From Sphingomonas sp. (GTDB lineage Bacteria > Pseudomonadota > Alphaproteobacteria > Sphingomonadales > Sphingomonadaceae), in NCBI GenBank assembly GCA_025935515.1, contig JAICVC010000133.1:1-5584 (forward strand): DNA of 5,584 nt. Reading direction: 5' to 3'. The notes below the pieces were generated by a model. The model was not told where the DNA came from. It saw only the letters and a program-made list of their open reading frames with translations, and did no database searches. Positions 1 through 5,288 of the stretch are shown piece after piece; the stretch's first letter is position 1; each line of letters begins with the position of its first letter. A program made the position numbers and the translations under genes.

Positions 1-285
1 CGCGATAATCCGCGGGATGAGCTTGAGCCCCCCCGCGCCCGGCATTTCCAGATCTAGCAGGACGATGTCTACCCGGCATTCGCCGAGCGCCTCGACTGCC
101 GCCTCGGCGGTGCCCGCGACGGCGGCGATTTCAAACGCTGGGTCGCTTTCCACCATGCGCGACAAAACCGCCCGAGCGACCGTCGAGTCATCGACGATCA
201 TCAGGCGAATTCGGCGCCGGGACCCGCGCGAATTGCTATGGGGATCCGGAAAGCGGTCCCGCGATCTGGCGAGCGCCCGCTCCAT
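1..285 (-). CDS. cheB: Chemotaxis response regulator CheB (protein-glutamate methylesterase), N-terminal receiver part only
   Basis: The frame is open from an ATG at 285 to the window edge, giving 95 residues with no stop, so the gene continues to the left. Residues 26-95 are a receiver domain: acidic pair Asp32-Asp33 in the motif MIVDDSTVAR, and the phosphoacceptor Asp78 in LLDLEMPGAGG. The LDLEMPGAGGL stretch after the aspartate resembles CheB, which in full also carries a C-terminal methylesterase domain that deamidates and demethylates chemoreceptors at the inner membrane. That catalytic domain is outside the window, so CheB is inferred from the receiver and from the position behind cheY, cheW and cheA. 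The start is uncertain: residues 1-25 are arginine-rich, no clear Shine-Dalgarno precedes the ATG, and the next ATG (residue 29) would remove the first beta strand. The gap to cheY is 11 bases, which indicates co-transcription. Confidence 0.85.
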   Translation of the reverse strand, partial: MERALARSRDRFPDPHSNSRGSRRRIRLMIVDDSTVARAVLSRMVESDPAFEIAAVAGTAEAAVEALGECRVDIVLLDLEMPGAGGLKLIPRIIA

Positions 286-296
286 GGACCGGCCGC

Positions 297-662
297 TCAG
301 GCGACGCCGACGAGCTGGAGCTTGATGTGCAGCGTTTCGCGGTCGAACGGCTTCATCACATATTCGTCAGCGCCCGCTTCGAGGGCGGCGCGGATATGCG
401 CCATGTCGTTCTCGGTGGTGCAGAACACGACCTTCGGCTGATCGCTGTGACCGCGCTGGCGGAGCAAGCGCAGGAATTCCATCCCGCTCATCACCGGCAT
501 GTTCCAGTCGAGCAGGACGACGTCAGGCATCTTCTGCTCGCAGCGCGACAAGGCCTCCTGGCCATCGCCGGCTTCCTCGACCTCGAACTCCAGGGTCTCG
601 AGGATGTGCCTCGCAACCTTTCGGATCACCTTGGAATCGTCGACGATCAAACAGCTTTTCAT
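297..662 (-). CDS. cheY: Single-domain response regulator, CheY type
   Basis: This 121-residue protein is one complete receiver domain, the usual length for CheY. Visible landmarks are the acidic pair Asp8-Asp9 (CLIVDDSKVIRK), the phosphoacceptor Asp52 (VVLLDWNMPVMSG), Thr82-Thr83 after the fourth strand and the conserved Lys104 in VMKPFDRE. All residues needed for phosphorylation are present. In the family, CheY takes phosphate from CheA and carries it to the flagellar motor or another output; with a single cheY in view and cheA upstream, that is the likely role. The start is the first ATG; it gives the normal N-terminus MKSCLIVDDS, and a GGGAAG motif lies six bases upstream. The frame could extend to a TTG at 689, but that adds nine residues unlike the family. 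It lacks the FATG-type motif after the lysine seen in the SdrG stress regulators of sphingomonads, which argues against that alternative. Confidence 0.92.
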   Translation of the reverse strand: MKSCLIVDDSKVIRKVARHILETLEFEVEEAGDGQEALSRCEQKMPDVVLLDWNMPVMSGMEFLRLLRQRGHSDQPKVVFCTTENDMAHIRAALEAGADEYVMKPFDRETLHIKLQLVGVA

Positions 663-718
663 GCCTGGCTTCCCACTACCGAACAGCAACTCATTAAATG
701 CGAAGGGTAACGAAGAGC
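663..718. promoter_or_regulatory. cheW-cheY intergenic gap with TTAA-type half-sites
   Basis: This 56-base gap is one of only two substantial gaps in the chemotaxis cluster. It holds TTAA at 694-697 and, on the minus strand, TTAC at 710-707. A second TTAA at 719-722 sits on the cheW stop codon inside a perfect 10-bp palindrome, AGCTTAAGCT (716-725). The spacings between these half-sites are 8 and 9 bases, not the 7 of a canonical CtrA box, so this is only a weak candidate for internal regulation of cheY-cheB. No clear sigma-70 promoter or terminator is visible. Confidence 0.25.
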
Positions 719-1159
719 TTAAGCTGCGGCCTTGGCTTCACCGCCGGCGATGAGCGCGGCGACGTCGATCAGCAGCAGCGGACCGCTTTCGGTTTCAACC
801 ATACCCTGCGAGGCACGCTCCCAGCCCGAGCCCATCGCGGCGCGGACCGGCAGCGGATCCGACAAGGCCTCGACCACGTCTTCGACCAGGTCGACGATCA
901 GCGCGTAATGATGACCGTCGAGCTCGACCACGGCGGCTTCGCGGATGCCGTCCGAACAGTCGGTGTCCCCGAGCTCGAGCGATCGCATGCAGTCGATCAC
1001 GGTGAGGACCCGGCTCCGAAGCGCCGACAAGCCGGCAACGTGCGCCGCGGCCCGCGGGACCGGAATCAAGGTGTCGAGCTCGACCACCGATTCCACCGCC
1101 GCTGCGGGGAGAGCGACGCGCTCGCCATCGATCGTGACGATAAGCAGCAATTCGGACAT
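719..1159 (-). CDS. cheW: Chemotaxis coupling protein CheW
   Basis: This 146-residue protein has the length and pattern of a single CheW domain and no other domain. The family's central GLxxLRGxVLPVIDL motif is seen as GLSALRSRVLTVIDC at residues 43-57. It is followed by the VVELDGHHYALIVDLVEDVVEA strand-loop region (about 77-98) and a C-terminal LLLIDVAALI helix. CheW bridges chemoreceptors and the P5 domain of CheA in the signalling array at the inner membrane. The usual glycine after LR and proline after VL are Ser and Thr here, a mild departure. The start overlaps the cheA stop by one base (TGATG), and a strong GGAGG lies five bases upstream within the last codons of cheA. The two genes are therefore probably translationally coupled, which would help keep CheA and CheW in balance. 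Confidence 0.92.
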   Translation of the reverse strand: MSELLLIVTIDGERVALPAAAVESVVELDTLIPVPRAAAHVAGLSALRSRVLTVIDCMRSLELGDTDCSDGIREAAVVELDGHHYALIVDLVEDVVEALSDPLPVRAAMGSGWERASQGMVETESGPLLLIDVAALIAGGEAKAAA

Positions 1160-1169
1160 CAGCGCCTCC
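1157..1169 (-). promoter_or_regulatory. Shine-Dalgarno and TGATG start/stop overlap coupling cheA to cheW
   Basis: On the minus strand GGAGG (1169-1165) is followed by five bases and then TGATG, in which the cheA stop TGA and the cheW start ATG share base 1159. It is the clearest ribosome binding site in the window. It lies inside the cheA reading frame, a layout typical of translational coupling. Confidence 0.85.
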
Positions 1170-3498
1170 CCCCGACGCTCGATTTGAGCGCAGTCAGCAA
1201 TGCGGCCCGGTCATAGCGGTAAATCGTATCGTCCTTCGCCGACGCTGGGTCTGGCTCCGACCGAAGCCGGATGACGCGCGCAGCGGGAGACCTCGGCGAT
1301 TCCGACGCGGTGGAGAGGATCGCGAGATCGACTTCGAATTCGTCGGTTTCTGACACCACGCGATAACCGGCAGCCTCGACCATCGGGCGGAGCATGTTCT
1401 GCATCCACGGGTCGCCGGCGGGAAGCCGGCAGACTGGTTGCTCCGGCGTCCGCTCGGCCGCCGTCAGGAGGGTGGCAAACAGCCAATGCGGGTCGACCAG
1501 CTCCGCCGGTTCTCCAGCGACCAGACTGACGGCGGACACTTCCGCCGGATGTTCGGCCGGGATGACTTCATGGGCTATGGCGGAGAGATCGATAACCTCG
1601 CGGAAGGCGTAGCCGATCTCGCAGGTGCCGTCGTTGAGACGGAAGAACCGGACCTTCTCCGCGGGAAGATCGCCGTTGATTCCGGCGAGCGGAAGAATGG
1701 CATCGCCAATCTGCACCCGCAGCTGGCCAGCGCCCGGGCGAATGGCGGTGGCGGGCACTTCTTCGATGCGGTCGACAACGGCGAGACGCATTGCGCGGCG
1801 GCCACCATCGAGCCCGTGGAAGAGCAGCACCGCAACGTCTTCCTCGATTGCGGCTACCGGAGCCTCGACGATGCGCGAGGCACGCTCCTGCGCCTCGAGC
1901 CTGACGCCGCCGACCTCGGCGATCCCCGCCGGGTCCATCAGCAGGATCGGGCTGCCATCGTCGGCGAGGGTCGTGCCGGCATAGAGTCCGGTTGCCATCA
2001 CCGCGGGCGCCGCCGGCTTCACGACCAGTTCCTCGTGATCGTGGATGCGGTCGACCGAGAGAGCATAGACGTCACCGCCCGCCGGGCGCAGCACGATCAA
2101 GGTCCGGTCCCGTTCCGCAATCTGGCTTTCAAGCCCGAGGATCGACGCCAGCGAAACTTCGGGCACCCGGCGTCCGCGGATGGTCGCGACGCCGGCCCCG
2201 CCGAGATGCTCCAGAGTCACGCTCTCGCCATTGGCACGGACGATCTCCTCGATCGCCGAGCGTGGGATCGCGAAGTGCTGACCGGCGATCGAAACCGTCA
2301 GCGCCGGGATGATGGTGAGCGTCAGCGGCACCCGCAGGGTCATCCGCGTTCCATCGCCAACCTTGCTGTCCACCTCGACAATTCCGCCAATGCGCTCGAT
2401 GTTGGAGCGAACCACGTCCATGCCGACGCCGCGGCCGGAAATGGCGGTGACTTCCTTCGCGGTGGACAGACCGGCTTCGAAGATCAGCGCGAGCTGGTCG
2501 CGGTGGGACAGCTGCGCTGCGTTATCCTTGGCGACGACGCCATTGGCAATCGCCTTTTCGACCAGCTTCTTGCCGTCGATCCCGCGGCCGTCGTCGTGAA
2601 TGTCGATCAGTATCTGGTTCCCCGACTGGCGCGCCGAAACCGCCAGCACGCCAATCTCGCGCTTGCCGGCCTTCAGGCGGTCGGCGGGCTTTTCGATGCC
2701 GTGGTCCACGGCATTGCGGATGATGTGGGTCAGCGGATCGCGGATCATCTCGATCATTTCGCGATCGAGCTCGACGTCGCCGCCCTCGATGTCGACCAGC
2801 ACCTGTTTGCCGAGCTCGGCTGAGAGGTCGCGGACCATGCGCGGCAGGCCGACGAACAAATTCTCGATCCGCTGCATGCGCGTGCGCGTGATCGCGTCGC
2901 GCATCTCGGCGATGATCGACGACAGGCGCTCGAAGGCGCCATCGACGGGAACGTCGGAAGTGGATTCACGAAGCCGGCGCGCAAGCTCATTGCGCGCGAG
3001 GACCATGTCGGAAACGGTGCTCATCACCCGGTCGAGGAGCTCGACGGAGAGGCGGATCGTGCGCGGGGCGGACGACGACTTGATCGTGCCGTCCATCACC
3101 GCGACAGCGGCCGGAGCCGCCGCGCTCTCGGCGCCCGGTTCCAGGGCATGGATCAACGCGCTGTCGTCGCCGGCCGGCAATTCCTCACCGGCCTCGATTG
3201 CCGACACCATCTCGCCGATCCGGTCGATGATCGCGAGGACGGCGCTGACGAGCACGGGGTCGGCGTGACGGCGGTTAGCGCGGACGTCGGCAAGCGCGTC
3301 TTCGGCGGCGTGACTGAGTGCTTCCAACCGTGGGAAGTCGAAGAAGCCGCAATTCCCTTTGACCGTGTGAACGAAGCGGAAAATGCTGTCGAGCCGCGCA
3401 CGATCGTCGGGCTGCGCTTCCCAGGCGACGATCTCGCCGCCCAGCGCTTCGAGCATTTCGCGGCATTCGGCTACGAAATCGGCAATCAGGTCGTCCAC
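1159..3498 (-). CDS. cheA: Chemotaxis histidine kinase CheA with second CheW-like and degenerate receiver domains
   Basis: This 779-residue cytoplasmic kinase of the chemoreceptor array phosphorylates itself and then CheY and CheB. Domains in order: an Hpt (P1) domain at about 1-100 with phosphorylatable His44 in FRFVHTVKG; a short Ala/Pro-rich linker at about 102-146; the P3 dimerisation helices at about 147-208; and the ATPase at about 210-392. The ATPase shows the N-box HIIRNAVDHG (258-267), DDGRGID (302-308) and GRGVGMD (355-361). A CheW-like P5 domain follows at about 395-535. No P2 (CheY/CheB-binding) domain is visible between P1 and P3. Beyond P5 come a second CheW-like segment (about 553-650) and a receiver-like segment (about 688-775) that lacks the phosphoacceptor. 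The GTG start is the only plausible one: it gives the family N-terminus MDDLIADF, and an in-frame stop lies about 30 bases upstream. A G-rich GGGGGA sits 11 bases before it, slightly far for a ribosome site. cheW follows with a one-base overlap. Confidence 0.95.
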   Translation of the reverse strand: MDDLIADFVAECREMLEALGGEIVAWEAQPDDRARLDSIFRFVHTVKGNCGFFDFPRLEALSHAAEDALADVRANRRHADPVLVSAVLAIIDRIGEMVSAIEAGEELPAGDDSALIHALEPGAESAAAPAAVAVMDGTIKSSSAPRTIRLSVELLDRVMSTVSDMVLARNELARRLRESTSDVPVDGAFERLSSIIAEMRDAITRTRMQRIENLFVGLPRMVRDLSAELGKQVLVDIEGGDVELDREMIEMIRDPLTHIIRNAVDHGIEKPADRLKAGKREIGVLAVSARQSGNQILIDIHDDGRGIDGKKLVEKAIANGVVAKDNAAQLSHRDQLALIFEAGLSTAKEVTAISGRGVGMDVVRSNIERIGGIVEVDSKVGDGTRMTLRVPLTLTIIPALTVSIAGQHFAIPRSAIEEIVRANGESVTLEHLGGAGVATIRGRRVPEVSLASILGLESQIAERDRTLIVLRPAGGDVYALSVDRIHDHEELVVKPAAPAVMATGLYAGTTLADDGSPILLMDPAGIAEVGGVRLEAQERASRIVEAPVAAIEEDVAVLLFHGLDGGRRAMRLAVVDRIEEVPATAIRPGAGQLRVQIGDAILPLAGINGDLPAEKVRFFRLNDGTCEIGYAFREVIDLSAIAHEVIPAEHPAEVSAVSLVAGEPAELVDPHWLFATLLTAAERTPEQPVCRLPAGDPWMQNMLRPMVEAAGYRVVSETDEFEVDLAILSTASESPRSPAARVIRLRSEPDPASAKDDTIYRYDRAALLTALKSSVGGRR

Positions 3499-3511
3499 GG
3501 CGCGTGATATC

Positions 3512-3524
3512 CCCCGGTTCGGGG
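3512..3524. repeat. Short inverted repeat over the putative cheA ribosome site
   Basis: CCCCG-GTT-CGGGG forms a perfect 5-bp stem with a 3-base loop. On the cheA transcript the 3' arm is part of the GGGGGA stretch that would serve as Shine-Dalgarno, so the hairpin could limit cheA translation. The stem is short, and there is no U-run to make it a terminator in either direction. Confidence 0.35.
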
Positions 3525-3544
3525 TTGCTTATGCCGGGCAGGAG

Positions 3545-3559
3545 TTAATGCCGCGTTAG
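3545..3559 (-). promoter_or_regulatory. Candidate CtrA binding box upstream of cheA
   Basis: Read on the minus strand the site is CTAA-CGCGGCA-TTAAC. The known alphaproteobacterial CtrA box is TTAA-N7-TTAA, often with a C after the second half, so this site has the exact spacing and a single mismatch in the first half. The first half is formed by the TAA stop codon of chpT and its preceding base. Its centre lies roughly 54 bases upstream of the cheA GTG, a suitable distance for an activator at a promoter in the gap. Binding is inferred from the motif alone; the stop codon supplies part of the match for free. Confidence 0.5.
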
Positions 3560-4194
3560 CCCTGTCGAGGGAGACGCGCGCCGATCAAGAGCGCTTCGCT
3601 CGACGGGACCGAAAGCTGGAGCGACCCGCCTGCCTCGGCAACCAGGCTGTGCGCGAGCCAGGCTCCCGCCGTGCGCGGCTCGACCGCGCCGGTGGCGCCA
3701 TTCTCGAGCATGTCGCGAAGCGCGGGATCGAGCAGGATCCGCGGCCCTTCCCCGCGCACGGCCAGCTCGATCTCGTCGCCCTGAAGCTCGGCTCCGACGT
3801 CGAGGCGGCCGCCGCGGACCAGCGCATCGCCGGCGAGCATTGCGAGGTTGAGCAGCAGTTTGACCGCGTCCTTGGGCAGCTTCTCTTCGCTTACCGCCCA
3901 ACCGAGTTCGATGCGCCGCTCGGGCCCGAACAGCCCCTCGACGGCGATCTCGGCTTCGTGAGTGTCGACCTCCTCGCCGAAGCCGCCCGCGGCGCCGAAC
4001 GCGAGGCGGAAGAACTTCAGCTTGTTGGCGGACGCCCGCGCGCTTTCGGCCAGCAACTCGAGGCACTTCTCGCGCATCTCGGGATCGGTCTCATCGGCGA
4101 GCAGCTCGATGCCGTTGTTGAGCGCGCCGATCGGCGACATGAGGTCGTGGCAAAGCCGCGAGCAAAGCAGGCTGGCGAAATCGACGGGCTTCAT
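3556..4194 (-). CDS. chpT: Histidine phosphotransferase ChpT
   Basis: This 212-residue protein matches the ChpT family, a dimeric phosphotransferase built like a histidine kinase core but unable to bind ATP. The DHp-like helix carries His16 in LLCSRLCHDLMSPIGALNNG (residues 9-28), followed by the second helix with NKLKFFRLAFGA (57-68). Residues about 75-210 form the pseudo-ATPase half: the N-box position reads LLNLAMLAGDAL (113-124), with no DxGxG motif. In Caulobacter, ChpT passes phosphate from the hybrid kinase CckA to CtrA and CpdR, controlling cell cycle, motility and gene-transfer functions. The ATG is preceded by AAAGG at six bases. It appears to be the first gene of the minus-strand operon, 57 bases ahead of cheA. 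A place in the CckA-CtrA relay follows from the family; a role in chemotaxis signalling is only suggested by the location. Confidence 0.9.
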   Translation of the reverse strand: MKPVDFASLLCSRLCHDLMSPIGALNNGIELLADETDPEMREKCLELLAESARASANKLKFFRLAFGAAGGFGEEVDTHEAEIAVEGLFGPERRIELGWAVSEEKLPKDAVKLLLNLAMLAGDALVRGGRLDVGAELQGDEIELAVRGEGPRILLDPALRDMLENGATGAVEPRTAGAWLAHSLVAEAGGSLQLSVPSSEALLIGARLPRQG

Positions 4195-4282
4195 TGCAAG
4201 CCTTTGATGGGGCAGAGTTTAACCTGGCGCAAGCGCGCCGACATTGAATGGGGACCGACCCGTTCCCATATGCTGCTCCCGG
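4195..4282. promoter_or_regulatory. Divergent promoter region between chpT and rluD
   Basis: These 88 bases must hold the start signals for both the chpT-led operon and, probably, the plus-strand rluD. Visible elements are a CtrA-type half-site TTAACC (4219-4224) whose second half at the N7 spacing is not conserved, and a perfect inverted repeat GGCGC-AAGC-GCGCC (4226-4239). On the plus strand TTGAAT (4244-4249) and TATGCT (4269-4274) resemble -35 and -10 elements at a long 19-base spacing. No confident promoter can be assigned to chpT by eye. Confidence 0.35.
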
Positions 4283-5233
4283 ATGGGGGGAATTCAGACG
4301 ATCGAAGTGCGGCTGGAGCCTGCCCATGCCGGCTGGCGCCTCGACCGCGCGCTCGCGGCGGCGGTTCCGACGCTTTCGCGCGAGCGTCTCAAGGCGCTCA
4401 TTCGTAGCGGCGCAGTCGAAGCCGGCGGCAAGCCGCTGCGCGACCCCGCAACCAAGGTCCGCGGCCAAGAAGCATTGCGGGTCGCGGTGCCCGAACCGAC
4501 CCCCGCGCACAACCAGCCGCAAGACATCCCGCTGTCGATCGTGTTCGAGGACGAGCATCTGCTGGTGATCGACAAGCCGGCGGGCCTCGTCGTCCATCCG
4601 GCCGCGGGCAATCTCGACGGGACCCTGGTCAACGCGCTTTTGCATCATTGCGGCGGTTCGCTGTCCGGAATCGGCGGCGTCGCGCGCCCGGGCATCGTCC
4701 ATCGTATCGACAAAGACACGTCGGGCCTGCTGGTCGTGGCCAAGACCGACGTCGCCCACGAGGGCCTGGCGAAGCAGTTCGCGGCCCACTCGATCGGCCG
4801 CCGCTATCTCGCGATCGCGAACGGCGTCCCAAAGATCAGGGAAGGCACGGTCGATGCGCCGCTCGCTCGGTCGACAGCCAACCGCAAGAAGATCGCGATC
4901 GTCGCAGGCAAGCGCGGCAAACGCGCGGTAACGCACTGGAAGCGGCTCGACATCCTGAATGACGCGGCGCTGGTCGAATGCCGGCTGGAAACTGGGCGGA
5001 CCCACCAGGTCCGGGTCCACATGGCCTCGATCGGCCATCCCCTGCTTGGCGATCCGGTTTACGGCCGCCGGGGAAAGACGCACGACAAGTTATTGAAGGA
5101 ACTCGAATTTCACCGCCAGGCGCTGCACGCAGCGCAACTCGAATTTACCCATCCGGTGACCAGGCACAGGCTGTCGTTCGATAGTCCCATGCCGGCAGAC
5201 ATGCAGGAACTGTTCAACGCGCTTGGTGTATAA
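4283..5233 (+). CDS. rluD: 23S rRNA pseudouridine synthase, RluD/RluA family
   Basis: This 316-residue enzyme would convert uridines of 23S rRNA to pseudouridine; RluD of E. coli acts on helix 69 (1911, 1915, 1917). Residues about 14-70 form an S4 RNA-binding domain (WRLDRALAAAV, then SRERLKALIRSGAV). The catalytic domain has the family start LLVIDKPAGLVVHPAAGN (93-110) and the catalytic motif GIVHRIDKDTSGLLVVAK (137-154) with nucleophile Asp143. It also has the late motif LETGRTHQVRVH (235-246) and GDPVYG (256-261). Length and the N-terminal S4 domain fit RluD; substrate positions cannot be read from sequence, so RluC-like specificity remains possible. I chose the ATG at 4283 because IEVRLEPAHAGWRLDRAL follows directly; the frame is open back to a TTG at 4244 but those 13 residues look non-conserved. 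No Shine-Dalgarno is visible before this ATG. The gene is divergent from chpT and 55 bases ahead of rpoH. Confidence 0.9.
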   Translation: MGGIQTIEVRLEPAHAGWRLDRALAAAVPTLSRERLKALIRSGAVEAGGKPLRDPATKVRGQEALRVAVPEPTPAHNQPQDIPLSIVFEDEHLLVIDKPAGLVVHPAAGNLDGTLVNALLHHCGGSLSGIGGVARPGIVHRIDKDTSGLLVVAKTDVAHEGLAKQFAAHSIGRRYLAIANGVPKIREGTVDAPLARSTANRKKIAIVAGKRGKRAVTHWKRLDILNDAALVECRLETGRTHQVRVHMASIGHPLLGDPVYGRRGKTHDKLLKELEFHRQALHAAQLEFTHPVTRHRLSFDSPMPADMQELFNALGV

Positions 5234-5246
5234 GGATTAACTCGCT

Positions 5247-5264
5247 AGGGCGCGAAACCGCCCT
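5247..5264 (+). repeat. Inverted repeat between rluD and rpoH
   Basis: AGGGCG-CGAAAC-CGCCCT is a perfect 6-bp stem with a 6-base loop, 13 bases after the rluD stop and 24 bases before the rpoH ATG. It is followed by GCAAAAGGG, not a T-run, so it does not look like an intrinsic terminator for rluD. It could be a structural element of the rpoH leader or an attenuating hairpin. A TTAA half-site (5237-5240) lies just upstream. Confidence 0.4.
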
Positions 5265-5288
5265 GCAAAAGGGAGAAAGACGTCTAGA

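Noticed and set aside
663..689. Longer cheY start (TTG at 689)
   Set aside because: The extra nine residues are outside the receiver fold; the ATG at 662 gives the family N-terminus and has a better ribosome site.
327..710. Plus-strand open frame opposite cheY
   Set aside because: The minus-strand frame is an unmistakable receiver domain with all active-site residues; the opposite frame has no features.
698..1216. Plus-strand open frame opposite cheW
   Set aside because: This is a shadow of cheW and the end of cheA, with no ribosome site or family resemblance.
1438..2823. Long plus-strand open frame (461 codons) opposite cheA
   Set aside because: It lies wholly antisense to the conserved core of cheA, its translation is rich in Arg, Asp and Gly with no recognisable domain, and such frames are common opposite GC-rich genes.
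4219..4233. Full CtrA box in the divergent region
   Set aside because: Only the first half (TTAACC) fits; at the N7 spacing the second half reads CAAG, with too many mismatches, so only a half-site is noted.
4244..4282. Longer rluD start (TTG at 4244)
   Set aside because: The added residues (including CCSR) look unlike RluD N-termini and would fill much of the divergent promoter region.
4091..5083. Minus-strand open frame (330 codons) opposite rluD and overlapping the chpT start
   Set aside because: It is antisense to the RluD catalytic motifs, spans the divergent region, and has a low-complexity Arg-rich translation. Its C-terminal part is only a shifted reading of chpT.
5247..5275. Intrinsic terminator after rluD
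   Set aside because: The stem is not followed by a T-run on the plus strand, and it is not preceded by an A-run that would make it a terminator for the minus strand.
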